A stretch of DNA of 64,000 nt from Chitinophaga sp. GbtcB8 (GTDB taxonomy: Bacteria; Bacteroidota; Bacteroidia; Chitinophagales; Chitinophagaceae): the NCBI RefSeq assembly GCF_019091455.1, contig NZ_JAGXJN010000009.1, forward strand, positions 122,069-186,068, written 5' to 3'. The translations under genes were made by a program, and so were the position numbers. The notes below the pieces were generated by a model. That model worked only from the letters and a program-made list of their open reading frames with translations. It did not search any database and was not told the DNA's origin. This document shows positions 51,299 through 61,024 of this stretch, piece by piece; within the stretch, counting starts at the first letter, position 1, and the number at the start of each line of letters is the position of its first letter.

Positions 51299-53450
51299 TG
51301 CCCTCCGGGCTATTTTCAAACTCCATGAAATAGGTTCCGGAATCTGCGTCCCATTCGGTTTTTACGTCTTTCAACGTTTCTCCTGTGCTATTTTTTACAA
51401 CAGTGCCGCCGGCCAGCGGGGCTGCCGGTAGCAGTACCCGCATAGCATTCAGGGTTTTTACAGGGCTTTTGGCCACAAAGCTATAGCTGTTGGCTGTTGA
51501 CTGCTCATTATAGATCCGTGCGGCAGCCGCCAGCACTTTGGGTTGTTTCCTGTTTGTTACCCTGTTCAGGTTATACAGCAATGCCTGTGTGCCGGGTGTT
51601 ACCACTTTTTCTTTCAGCACAGGCAGCACAGGATTGAACAGGTCTATCACAGGGCCTTTTACTGTGTAAGGCGTTGTGTCCGTATTTTCATCCATCACAG
51701 CAATGATGTCATAAGGCCCTCTTTCCACGTACAGGTTATTCTTCATTTCAAGCTTACCTGCTGCCGCGCCTTTTTCATAGGCTTCTTTTATAAGGTTCAC
51801 ATATTTGCTGCCGGCGCCGGCCTGCATCACAAAGTCTTTGGGATGCTGCCGCATTATGTACACCATTCCCTTTCCTGCTTTGAAAGAGCCGTCTGCATCC
51901 GCTTTTATACCCAACAGCCTGAACAAATGTTCCGAAGGCGCTTTGTATTGATTGCCTTTGGTATTCCACCATTCCATTACTGACTGGTAAGGATCATCGT
52001 CACGGCCGCAATAGACCAGCACGCCGCCCTTCTTCACCCATGCTGCCAGCTGCTGATGTACATCCGCCGACATGGGTTTCATATTTGAATAGCTCATGAC
52101 CAGCACTTTAATGCCCTTTAATGATGCGGCATAGGCAAGGTTCTCCATATGCACGGTTTGCACTGGTATGCCCAGCTTTAATAAGGGTAACGTTTGTCCG
52201 TAGAAGTTAGAGAACTGCGGGTCCTCAAACCCGTTGTGGGTAGGGAAACGCTGGAACATCAGGGAGTTGCCCATCAATACCCCGATGCCGTTCACGCCTG
52301 AAACGCGGTTAGCTGATAAAGGCATATCGTTCAATGCATTCACCATGATCTGCATTTGGGTGGAGTAATACCGGGGTATCAATACACTGCTGTCGCTGTT
52401 GGCCACTTTATACGGCCGGGTATAGATGCGCTCCGGCCAGGGCATTACCTCGTAATCCGCTACCATGGGATATAACAGCTCTGCGGTGAAAGTGGCTTCA
52501 TAGTTCCGCTTGTAATCGCTCCAGTCACGCGGCCAGTCTTCTATGGGGTCTGTAAGAAAGAACAGCTTTCTGCCGGTAGGCGCTGTCATGGATACCATGG
52601 AGCCGTATTCCAGGAAAGCATTTTCAAACACCCTTTCCTTTTGCACACCATTGTAATAGACGGGTTCCCGTGAAGTGCCGGTCCATACCTGCGCTATATA
52701 CCCGTCAATGCCAGGCAGGGAGGCCAGGCTGGCTTCCGGGCTCACAATTTTCCAGGAGGAGTAATTCACCAGCGAGTGCGTGGGAATGTACACTTTTACG
52801 TTCACGCCCTTGCTTTTACCATATGCTTTTGCATAATCAGATACTTCTTTGATAGCATTGTAATACATATGGTATTTCAGCTTGTTGGAGAGGTAGGTGT
52901 TCTCCGCTGATTCATGCTGCGGCCTCCAGGGAAAGCCGTAATAATCCTGCCACTCTTTTTTGAACACTGCGCTGTAACCTGCCCTGGCCCAGAATTCCGG
53001 CTCTTCTAAATAAATGGAGCTGATGCCGGCGTCTATCACTTTTTTGATCACTCCTTTTTTCATGTATTCAACAAAAGATCTTTCCGGCACTATGTACGGC
53101 ATATTATGGCCATGCCAGATAGTATCCCCGTTCTGCTGTACCTGGCCTACGCCAAGGTGCTGCTGCCCATCCCATTTGCCGAAGAAGTAATCCCCATACT
53201 GGCCCCAGGCAATGCCGGTCATAAAATGCGTATTATAACCACGCTCACGCCAGGAGCGTACGCGTTCCTCAAAAGTGTGGCGGCCCCGGTCATTGGCCCC
53301 GTAGATGATGGCAACATCTGAGCGCACATCTATTTCAGGCATCCAGGCGCTGCTGGTCTGAAACGCGGTTTTCTCTTTTAGTACGGGTTGCTGTGCATTA
53401 ACAGCAAAAGCAATACAAAGGCAATGGAAAAAGATCAACACTCTTTTCAT
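51276..53450 (-). CDS. Secreted hydrolase-like protein, family not recognised
   Basis: This 724-residue protein has a signal peptide (about 1-20, FAVNAQ). The first part (about 40-345) alternates strands and helices like a TIM barrel. It has acidic clusters near strand ends: Glu149, Glu150 and Glu152 in IYLEEPEFWARAGY, and Glu334/Glu340 in YEVMPWPERI. A middle part (about 440-510) resembles the glutamine-amidotransferase-like trimerisation domain of beta-galactosidases (KVLVMSYSNMKPMSADVHQQLAAWVKKGGVLVYCG). A C-terminal beta domain follows. I cannot assign it to a GH family. It is the last gene of PUL 2 on this strand, 35 bases after the DUF3823 gene, so glycan cleavage is the best guess. Confidence 0.65.
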   Translation of the reverse strand: MKRVLIFFHCLCIAFAVNAQQPVLKEKTAFQTSSAWMPEIDVRSDVAIIYGANDRGRHTFEERVRSWRERGYNTHFMTGIAWGQYGDYFFGKWDGQQHLGVGQVQQNGDTIWHGHNMPYIVPERSFVEYMKKGVIKKVIDAGISSIYLEEPEFWARAGYSAVFKKEWQDYYGFPWRPQHESAENTYLSNKLKYHMYYNAIKEVSDYAKAYGKSKGVNVKVYIPTHSLVNYSSWKIVSPEASLASLPGIDGYIAQVWTGTSREPVYYNGVQKERVFENAFLEYGSMVSMTAPTGRKLFFLTDPIEDWPRDWSDYKRNYEATFTAELLYPMVADYEVMPWPERIYTRPYKVANSDSSVLIPRYYSTQMQIMVNALNDMPLSANRVSGVNGIGVLMGNSLMFQRFPTHNGFEDPQFSNFYGQTLPLLKLGIPVQTVHMENLAYAASLKGIKVLVMSYSNMKPMSADVHQQLAAWVKKGGVLVYCGRDDDPYQSVMEWWNTKGNQYKAPSEHLFRLLGIKADADGSFKAGKGMVYIMRQHPKDFVMQAGAGSKYVNLIKEAYEKGAAAGKLEMKNNLYVERGPYDIIAVMDENTDTTPYTVKGPVIDLFNPVLPVLKEKVVTPGTQALLYNLNRVTNRKQPKVLAAAARIYNEQSTANSYSFVAKSPVKTLNAMRVLLPAAPLAGGTVVKNSTGETLKDVKTEWDADSGTYFMEFENSPEGISVQIKW

Positions 53451-53485
53451 TCGTTAATTTTTAAAATGATTATCCGTTTTCAATT

Positions 53486-54241
53486 CTAAGGCACCTTCAC
53501 CTGAATGGCTTCATTATAATTATACCGGTTAGTTCCTTCAACGCTATAATTAATACGGGCACCTGCACGCAGGTAATAATTTGTATTGGCGTAAGGCAAT
53601 GCGGGGGTGGTTACGGTAAGCGTTTGACCCAATACATCATTGGGATTATTGACCGCAACCGTATACCGGGAATCATAATTATTATCCCCTACATTAAAGC
53701 TGGATGAATTTACATACAGGTAGATGTTGGTGCATTCCTGCTGAAAAGCGGCATCTGTAGTACCTCTTTCCACTTTAAACTGCACGGTGATGGTTTTATC
53801 ATTATTAATAACCGGCTTGCCGATCCACGACAGCACCAGGAACGGCACCACCGTGAAGTTTTTTGTTACACTCCCGTTAATATCAACCGTAATGCTTCCG
53901 TTCCGGGTAGTATCCCCGTTGCTGTCAGTTAAAACAAGGGGAATAAAAGGGCCCAGCGGTGTTACATTGTAGGTGCCGGCCGGCACCATTGCGCATTCAA
54001 ACTCGCCATTCTGTTTGCAGGTAAAATACCAGGGGGTAGGGCTGGCCTTGTAGCTAAGGTCCCGCATTCTGAAGCGCACCCCGTTATCTCCCAGCTGCGT
54101 TTGCAGGCCCTGTCCTGTTACAGAGTCTGTGATGGCCCCTTTCAGCGTCATGCTGGGTTTTTCGTAATTGTCATATTTTGTACAGGCCGTGAAGGATAAG
54201 AGGCCCAGCATGCTGATGATGATAATATAATAAGATTTCAT
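53486..54241 (-). CDS. DUF3823 lipoprotein of PUL 2
   Basis: This 251-residue lipoprotein (Cys20 in LSFTAC) has an N-terminal CarboxypepD-like beta domain (MTLKGAITDSVTGQGLQTQLGDNGVRFRMRDL) and a second beta domain. It matches DUF3823, found right after SusD genes in many Bacteroidota. The likely place is the cell surface, as an extra glycan-binding or stabilising part of the SusCD complex; this is context inference. It follows the SusD gene by 27 bases. Confidence 0.85.
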   Translation of the reverse strand: MKSYYIIIISMLGLLSFTACTKYDNYEKPSMTLKGAITDSVTGQGLQTQLGDNGVRFRMRDLSYKASPTPWYFTCKQNGEFECAMVPAGTYNVTPLGPFIPLVLTDSNGDTTRNGSITVDINGSVTKNFTVVPFLVLSWIGKPVINNDKTITVQFKVERGTTDAAFQQECTNIYLYVNSSSFNVGDNNYDSRYTVAVNNPNDVLGQTLTVTTPALPYANTNYYLRAGARINYSVEGTNRYNYNEAIQVKVP

Positions 54242-54268
54242 TTTCCTGAATTGAATGAATGAAAAAGA

Positions 54269-56209
54269 TCAATACCCTGCATTCTGAATCATCTTGGTGC
54301 TTGTTGAAATAGCAGCACCCGGTATTTCCTGGTAATACCATCTGGTATCAAATGTATAGGTATTGCCGGTTTCGTCATACCGCGCGTCAAAAAAGTACTT
54401 CCCTGCAAAATCTGCGTAAAAGGGCATTAATGTGCGCCAGCGGGTGTTTGATTGCTCAGTGGCTATAACCCGCCAGCGTTTAAGATCCCACCAGGTCTTA
54501 TTTTCAAAGGCCAGCTCTTTACGGCGTTCCTTACGCACGGCGCTGATGAAAGTATTTGCAGAAGATTTTTCTTCGCCTGTAAGCAGCGTTGCACCGGCCC
54601 TTGTTCTTATTTTATCTATAGCATCATATGCAGCGCCCAGGAAGGTGGCTGTTCCCAGGGATGCCAGCTCCGCGGCTGCTTCTGCGCGTGTTAATAACAC
54701 TTCTGCATACCGCATTTCAATCCAGGGCTGGTCTGATCTGTTCTCAAGCACCTGGTCCTGGGTTAAGCTTTCATTTAACCATTTCCGGATGGTAAAGCCT
54801 GACATAGCGCAGGTCCTGTCGCCGTAAAAAATACCGCTTGCGCCTGCCGGGTTCATTTTTGTTCCGTTATGCAGGGTATAGGCTGTCTGGCTGCCGCTTG
54901 AAGAAGTAACCAGCATATTGGCGCTGCCGGAATTTTCATATTTTACGGTACTGCCTTCGGGAATAAGCCGGCTGATGGAAGTGGTGGAGGGGCCTTTATA
55001 AATGCCTCTCCAGATCTGGCAGGATACACCTTTAAACAGATCGCCCGGAAGTATTACAGTAGCTCTTAACCTGGGTTCTGCTGTGGCAAAGAAATCCATG
55101 GTATTGTCGTATAACTTATACGTTCCGTCAGGATTGTATACATTCAAATGGCCCTTGTCGTCCTTGTCCATCCCGTCAAACATTTCAACAAAGTTCAGCG
55201 TAGGATTGGTTTCAGAAGAGTATCCGTTAGCGCCTTTATATTGTGCGGGCACATTGTAAGCGTCGTATCCGTGCACGGATTCCGGGTAACCGTATTCCTT
55301 CACAAAAATGGCTTCTGAGCTGGTGGGTTTGGAAAACAGGTTCAGGTAGTTCCTGTACTGTGCCTCCGGATCATTTGCCGCCCAGTCATTCATGTACAGG
55401 GAATATCCGCCACCATCTACTGCCAGTGATGCATCATATGCTTTGGTAAAGAAATCTTTTGCCAGGCTGGCATTCATGCCGCATAAACGTATGCCTCCAC
55501 TGGTTAAGTTATTGGTATTGTATTTGGCTATTGAGCCTGCATGCAGCATGGCACGGGCCTTAAAAGCATAGGCCGCATATTTATTAGCGCGGCCTGCCTG
55601 GTTCTTTACCGGCAAAAGCGCTATGGCGCTGTCAAAGTCATTGGCTACCTGGTTCCAGGTATCTTCTTCGGATGAGCGGGCAATATCAATATCCTTGATG
55701 GACTCATCCGGATAGTTCAGCACACGGGTTACCAGCGGCACGCCTCCATAACGTTTGGCCAGCGCATAGTACGTAAATGCACGTACGAAATAACATTCCC
55801 CTTTATACATATTCACATTCTCTGCTGAAAACTTGTTTGCATAGTTGCCAATGTTTTGCAGGAAGTAGTTACACTCCCTTATCAATGCATAAAAATCGCC
55901 CCAGGTATCCCCGTTATCGGAGGAGGTGGCTTCGGTAATGGAGCCGTTCACTTCCCGGCACAATGCTTCACCTGTCATGGAAGAAGGTACCCTCAGTACA
56001 TAAAAGCGATGAAAAAGCCGCTCGGGGCCATACCGGAAATCTTCCACCGGCAGCTCGCTGTAGATCCTGGCCATATACGATTTAAGACCGTCTTCAGAGC
56101 CAAAAATGGTGTTATCCTGAATAATGTTGGTGGGCGAGATATCCAGCTTGGTACATGAAACGGCCCAAAGACCCGCTATGAATAAGATGATATATTTGAA
56201 TGTTCTCAT
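54269..56209 (-). CDS. SusD/RagB-family glycan-binding lipoprotein (PUL 2)
   Basis: This 646-residue lipoprotein (Cys19 in WAVSC) is of the SusD family and longer than the usual 500-600. The helical core reads YKGECYFVRAFTYYALAKRYGGVPLVTRVL and the C-terminal signature is IEMRYAEVLLTRAEAAAEL with VRKERRKELAFENKTWWDLKRWRV. It starts 11 bases after the SusC stop and is followed by DUF3823. The extra length lies in inserted loops, which may reflect a larger or branched ligand. Confidence 0.95.
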   Translation of the reverse strand: MRTFKYIILFIAGLWAVSCTKLDISPTNIIQDNTIFGSEDGLKSYMARIYSELPVEDFRYGPERLFHRFYVLRVPSSMTGEALCREVNGSITEATSSDNGDTWGDFYALIRECNYFLQNIGNYANKFSAENVNMYKGECYFVRAFTYYALAKRYGGVPLVTRVLNYPDESIKDIDIARSSEEDTWNQVANDFDSAIALLPVKNQAGRANKYAAYAFKARAMLHAGSIAKYNTNNLTSGGIRLCGMNASLAKDFFTKAYDASLAVDGGGYSLYMNDWAANDPEAQYRNYLNLFSKPTSSEAIFVKEYGYPESVHGYDAYNVPAQYKGANGYSSETNPTLNFVEMFDGMDKDDKGHLNVYNPDGTYKLYDNTMDFFATAEPRLRATVILPGDLFKGVSCQIWRGIYKGPSTTSISRLIPEGSTVKYENSGSANMLVTSSSGSQTAYTLHNGTKMNPAGASGIFYGDRTCAMSGFTIRKWLNESLTQDQVLENRSDQPWIEMRYAEVLLTRAEAAAELASLGTATFLGAAYDAIDKIRTRAGATLLTGEEKSSANTFISAVRKERRKELAFENKTWWDLKRWRVIATEQSNTRWRTLMPFYADFAGKYFFDARYDETGNTYTFDTRWYYQEIPGAAISTSTKMIQNAGY

Positions 56210-56220
56210 GATCAGTGTTA

Positions 56221-59200
56221 TTAAAGGTCGATGTTAAAACCCACGTTATAGGTTCTGTTCAGGGGGTATACATTTCCGTAGCTGTCATTCGGATGTTCCG
56301 GGTCAATAAATTTCATCCCGGACCATGTTTGCACATTGTATGCATTTACGTATACCCGTGCACCTTTGATGCCTATTCTTTTCATCACATGTTCCGGGAT
56401 GGTATATCCCAGCTCCACTGTTTTCAGGCGTAGGTAGCTGGCGTTACTATACGCGAATGTTGAGTTACCCCTGGGCACTGTGCCGGTGTAGGCGTATTTC
56501 CCTTTTACCCATTGTGTATTGGGATCATAGGGGTTGGCAGCTGGATCAACCGGGTGCCATCTGTCCATGAACATTTCAAGCGCGTTGGAATAGTTAGATC
56601 CCCAAATAGGTTCAGCCAGTATTTCAACATAATTTACCCAAACCTTTGCAGCGCCCTGGAACAGCAGGCTAACATCAAACCCCTTCCAGGAAGCATTCAT
56701 GGTTAAGCCAAAGGTCATCTGCGGGCGGCCGCTGTAGCTGATGGGCTGCAGGTCCAGGTCAGAGATCATACCATCGCCATTCGTATCCTCATATTTATAA
56801 TCCCCGGGCAGGGTGTTCTGATCATACTTAACCGGGCTGTTGGCAATTTCCTCGTAAGACTGGAACTGCCCGATACCTTTGAAACCCCATACGATATCTG
56901 AATAGCGCTCATTATTGTTATTGCGCCATTCATCATAACCGCTGCCATAAATGCCCACTTCCTGGTGAGTGAAGCGGGTGCGTGTGTACCCGAATGTTCC
57001 CCTCAATGAATAATCTACCTCGCCAATGTGGTAGTGGTGGTTGATCTCAATGTCAATACCCCTGGTAAGGTCCCCGTTCAGGTTTTCCTGGGGTAAGGCT
57101 GCTCCCACTACAGAGGGCAGGCTTACACTGCGTGTGGCCAGCAAGCCGTTGCGGTTACGCTGAAAGTAGTCTATCACCAATCCCAGCACACCGTTCTTTG
57201 TATTCAGATCAAGGCCAACATTAAACGTTTTAGCAGTGTACCAGGTAATATTTTTATTTGCTATTCCTGTGCTGGCAGAGGCATTCACAAAAGTTCCGTC
57301 AAAGTGAGTACCTCCGGGCAATTCATTGTAGTTACCGCCGGCAGGGTAGGTGTAGCCATTTAAATACTGGTAGGTAGATGCATTGTCATCACCCAGCACA
57401 CCATAGGAAGCCCTGAGTTTTGCGTTGTCAATAAATTTGATGTTTAACGCTTTCCAGAAATTCTCATCTGTAAAACGCCATCCCAGGAAACCGGAAGGGA
57501 AAAAACCCCAGCGGTGGGAGGGATCAAATTTGGATGACCCGTCATAACGGAAGCTGAACTCAGCCAGGTATTTACCTTTAAAATTGTAATTGAGCCTGCC
57601 CACGTATCCTACATTGGCGTAGTCATACAGATCAGCTGCATTGGTTGACATACTTCCCAGCTGGTTATTACTATTTCCTGCGGAGAGCTGGTCCAGCGGA
57701 AGCGCTAATTCCCTTTGGGCATACAGGTTATCGCCCTTGCGGGACTGTCCTTCATATAACAGCAGCACGCTTACATTATGCATGTTATTAAAGGTGCGGT
57801 TATAGTTCAATGAGAGCTGGCTTAGGATAGATTGTTTTGTATAGTATTCCCGGCGGATGGTGCTGGGGCTCTGGTTTGTTACCGGTTTGTAGTTGCTGGC
57901 CGCATCATCATAATCATACAGGTTATAGGTGCTTTTATAGGCTTTATTATCCACGTTCTGGTAATCATAACCGAACATGCCTCTTGCCCTTAAGCCGGGA
58001 ATAAAGGGCGCATCATATTCCAGGCTCACGGCAGACTGGAACCATTTATTCATATATTTCCGGTAGCCACTTACATCCGCATTGGCCATGGCTACGGGAT
58101 TGGAGCCGTCCACAAAACCGTTCTGCAAATAATCGGGATTGCCATTGGCATAAATAGGCTGGATAGCGGCTGACCTTTCCATAGAGCGTATGATCCAGTC
58201 TGTACTTTCATAATTCTTATCTGACTCATCATAAATTCCGTTCAGCTGTACATCTACCTTCAGCCTGTCTGAGATCTGGCCCGTAACATTTGACCGTAAA
58301 TTATACCGTTTATAACTATTGCTGTTGCTGCGTAAAAAGGATTCCTGTGACAGGTAACCCATGGATGCATAATACTGCAGCCGGTCAGATCCGCCGCTTG
58401 TACTAATGGTATGCTGCATTTGCGGAGCGCTTTTCCTCAGCACAGCATCATACCAGTCCGTACCTTGTTTGGTGCCGTTCCTGTAGGCTTCTATCTCGTC
58501 GGGAGAATAGCGTAAAGTTCCCCCGCTTTGATTGTGCATGGACTTTTCATTTGCAAGCGTCATCCAGTCGGCTGCGCTGGTGCTTTTAGGGGAACCGATA
58601 GGTGTTTGCAGCCCGAAGTTAGCGCTGTAGCTGATCCTGGTGGCGCCCACTTTGCCACGCTTGGTGGTGATCAGTACTACGCCATTGGCTGCACGAACAC
58701 CGTATACGGATGCTGCTGCGTCTTTTAACACGGATACGCTTTCTATATCTTCAGGGTTTAACCTTGACATATTATCGCGTGGAATACCGTCAATGATCAC
58801 CAATGCATCACCCAGGCCGCGGATATCAAATGTATTATTGAAGGTTCCCGGCTCAGATGATCTTTGTACAATACGCACGCCGGCAAGCTTGCCGGTAAGC
58901 ATATTCATTACGTTCTCATTTTTGGTAACAATGATATCAGCACTCTTTATGGAAGTGATAGCGCCGGTAACGGTTGCCTTTGTTTGCTGGCCGTAACCTA
59001 CCACCACTACCTCACTTAAAGCCTTGTTCTCTGCGGTTAGCTGTATATCGAGTGTGGTGCGGTTATTCACCGGCACCTCCCGGGTAGCGTAGCCAATAAA
59101 AGTGAACACCAGTGTTTCATTGCCTTCAGGAACGTTCAGCACATAGCTGCCGTTAGCATCTGTGGTGGTGCCTTTTGCCGTTCCTTTGATACCGATGCTT

Positions 59201-59640
59201 ACACCAGGTAAGGGCTCATTATTTTCATTGGTAACCCTTCCTTTTACCGTTATGGCCTGGGGCGCAGGCGCAGGTGCGGCGGTTTTGGGCTTTACAATGA
59301 TCGTCCTCTTCCTGATCGTATAATCCAGCGGCTGATCTTTAAAACACAGCTTCAATACATCATCTATTGGCGCATTGTTGACCGAGATAGTTACAGGCTT
59401 TGCACCGGCAAGCATGGGTGTATTATACAAGAAGTTGTACCCGCTCTGCTTTTTAAGCGCTTCCAGCACATTTTCAAGCGATGCATTATTTTTCGTTAGC
59501 GTAATGCTTTGTGCAAATCCGGATGCACATACCTGCATAAAGGCGGCCATGAAAAAAATAAGTGTGAGCCTTAGCTTAAGCGGGAGTTTTAACGGGACGC
59601 GGAAACCCCATTCTTCCCTGAAGTGTAGGTAGAATTGCAT
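56221..59640 (-). CDS. SusC-family TonB receptor with STN signalling domain (PUL 2)
   Basis: This 1139-residue transporter has a signal peptide (to about residue 44, ASGFAQS). An STN domain follows (about 50-115; LENVLEALKKQSGYNFLYNTPMLAGAKPVTISVNNAPIDDVLKLCF). It then has a carboxypeptidase-like domain (ITVKGRVTNENNEPLPGVSIGIKGT), a TonB box (LSEVVVVGYGQQTKATVTGAI), a plug and a barrel. STN domains pass the ligand signal to FecR-type anti-sigma factors, and a FecR gene lies 97 bases upstream. This is the signalling transporter of the sigma/FecR circuit. Confidence 0.95.
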   Translation of the reverse strand: MQFYLHFREEWGFRVPLKLPLKLRLTLIFFMAAFMQVCASGFAQSITLTKNNASLENVLEALKKQSGYNFLYNTPMLAGAKPVTISVNNAPIDDVLKLCFKDQPLDYTIRKRTIIVKPKTAAPAPAPQAITVKGRVTNENNEPLPGVSIGIKGTAKGTTTDANGSYVLNVPEGNETLVFTFIGYATREVPVNNRTTLDIQLTAENKALSEVVVVGYGQQTKATVTGAITSIKSADIIVTKNENVMNMLTGKLAGVRIVQRSSEPGTFNNTFDIRGLGDALVIIDGIPRDNMSRLNPEDIESVSVLKDAAASVYGVRAANGVVLITTKRGKVGATRISYSANFGLQTPIGSPKSTSAADWMTLANEKSMHNQSGGTLRYSPDEIEAYRNGTKQGTDWYDAVLRKSAPQMQHTISTSGGSDRLQYYASMGYLSQESFLRSNSNSYKRYNLRSNVTGQISDRLKVDVQLNGIYDESDKNYESTDWIIRSMERSAAIQPIYANGNPDYLQNGFVDGSNPVAMANADVSGYRKYMNKWFQSAVSLEYDAPFIPGLRARGMFGYDYQNVDNKAYKSTYNLYDYDDAASNYKPVTNQSPSTIRREYYTKQSILSQLSLNYNRTFNNMHNVSVLLLYEGQSRKGDNLYAQRELALPLDQLSAGNSNNQLGSMSTNAADLYDYANVGYVGRLNYNFKGKYLAEFSFRYDGSSKFDPSHRWGFFPSGFLGWRFTDENFWKALNIKFIDNAKLRASYGVLGDDNASTYQYLNGYTYPAGGNYNELPGGTHFDGTFVNASASTGIANKNITWYTAKTFNVGLDLNTKNGVLGLVIDYFQRNRNGLLATRSVSLPSVVGAALPQENLNGDLTRGIDIEINHHYHIGEVDYSLRGTFGYTRTRFTHQEVGIYGSGYDEWRNNNNERYSDIVWGFKGIGQFQSYEEIANSPVKYDQNTLPGDYKYEDTNGDGMISDLDLQPISYSGRPQMTFGLTMNASWKGFDVSLLFQGAAKVWVNYVEILAEPIWGSNYSNALEMFMDRWHPVDPAANPYDPNTQWVKGKYAYTGTVPRGNSTFAYSNASYLRLKTVELGYTIPEHVMKRIGIKGARVYVNAYNVQTWSGMKFIDPEHPNDSYGNVYPLNRTYNVGFNIDL

Positions 59641-59737
59641 ACATTGTTCTGTTTGGAATTGTTAATTGTTGATTATGCCGCAAGTAGCAGCATGTTGTTC
59701 AATAGATATGTTTAGCCTTTGGTTTGTTAGAATAAGT

Positions 59738-60889
59738 TCAGGGAGTTACTTTTATATTGCTTCCCTGTAAGTTAAAGTGGATAATTTCGGTTGCTTCCAG
59801 CATGCCCAGTACTTCTGATACATTTTCAAAACGTGAAACGGTCCCGGTAAATTCCTTGCCTGTCATATTTCCCTGGTAGGTGACAGTCACATTGTACCAG
59901 CGCGCCACCTTGCGCATAATGCTTTGTATGTTTTCATTGTCAAAAATAAAATAACCGTTCTTCCAGGCTACTGCTTCCTCCAGGTTGGCTTTACGGGTAG
60001 TGATGTTACTGTTTGAATCCCCCACGAGCGCCTGCATGCCAGGCTTAAGTACGTGCTGTCCTGTATGGTTACTGATCCTTATTGCGCCTTCCAGCAGCGT
60101 TACTTTGCTCTTTGCCTCATCATTATACGCCATCACATTAAAGTGAGTGCCCAGTACCGCTATGGTATTGCCGTTAAAAGATACCTTAAATGGTTTCGAC
60201 TTGTCCTGCGCCACTTCAAAATATACTTCTCCCGTTACTTCCACTGCTCTTTCGGCACCTTCAAAGGTGATGGGAAAACGCAGGGACGATGCGGCATTAA
60301 GCCATGCCCGGGTACCATCTCCCAGTACGATCTGGTATTGCCCGCCAATTGGCGTGGAAATAGTATTCCAGGAAACGCCCCGGGATGCAGGCAGGAGGCA
60401 GGTATACAACACCTGGCCTTTCTGCGTTTGTTTGATCTCTACACCGTTCTTACTGGTAAGGAGGCCATTCCTTGTACTGTCCAATACAATCTCTGAGCCG
60501 TCTGCCAATGTTAGCACAGCCCGGTTGTTTCCCGGTTTTATGCCATTACCGGAATGCTGCGCTATTTTTTTTTCTATAGATATCTGTGAAGATGGATGAA
60601 AGAAAAACCTGTATAATCCGGCTGTGAGCACTATTAATAGAATAGCGGCAACAGCGGTGATCCTCCTCGCAGCAGGCATCCATAAAACCCTTTTTGCAGG
60701 TTTTGTTTCCACCTGCAGCCTGTTATAGATCTCTGTTCTGACCTGTTCCTTATTGCCCATTTCCTCTTTCCAGGGAAACTTCCCCAGCTCAAAGCCGTCC
60801 AGATAACCGGCAAGCAATTCCTTTTCCTGCTCCGTGCAATTCCCGGCTAAGAACTTTTCATATAATAAAAGGTATTCCTCCGTTGTCAT
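59738..60889 (-). CDS. FecR-family anti-sigma factor
   Basis: This 383-residue inner-membrane protein has a cytoplasmic N-terminal domain (about 1-70; ILL and EKELLAGYLDG region), a single TM (about 74-92; ITAVAAILLIVLTAGLYRFFF) and a periplasmic FecR domain (about 120-260; STPIGGQYQIVLGDGTRAWLNAASSLRFP; VEVTGEVYFEVAQDKSKPFKVSF). A DUF4974 domain ends the protein (about 310-383; IMRKVARWYNVTVTYQG). It should hold the ECF sigma factor until the STN-SusC is occupied. It is divergent from the sigma gene, with 135 bases between, which is unusual: most such pairs are in one operon. Confidence 0.94.
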   Translation of the reverse strand: MTTEEYLLLYEKFLAGNCTEQEKELLAGYLDGFELGKFPWKEEMGNKEQVRTEIYNRLQVETKPAKRVLWMPAARRITAVAAILLIVLTAGLYRFFFHPSSQISIEKKIAQHSGNGIKPGNNRAVLTLADGSEIVLDSTRNGLLTSKNGVEIKQTQKGQVLYTCLLPASRGVSWNTISTPIGGQYQIVLGDGTRAWLNAASSLRFPITFEGAERAVEVTGEVYFEVAQDKSKPFKVSFNGNTIAVLGTHFNVMAYNDEAKSKVTLLEGAIRISNHTGQHVLKPGMQALVGDSNSNITTRKANLEEAVAWKNGYFIFDNENIQSIMRKVARWYNVTVTYQGNMTGKEFTGTVSRFENVSEVLGMLEATEIIHFNLQGSNIKVTP

Positions 60890-61024
60890 CCAGGTAGTTT
60901 ATGGATCCTCTGATTAATAAGAGCCTTTTTTAAGGCGGCACACACATAAGTTTAAGAAAAAAATTTCTGCCCTGGAACATTTTATAATCTAATCCAAAGT
61001 TTTTACCTTTATTTAGTATCGCTT

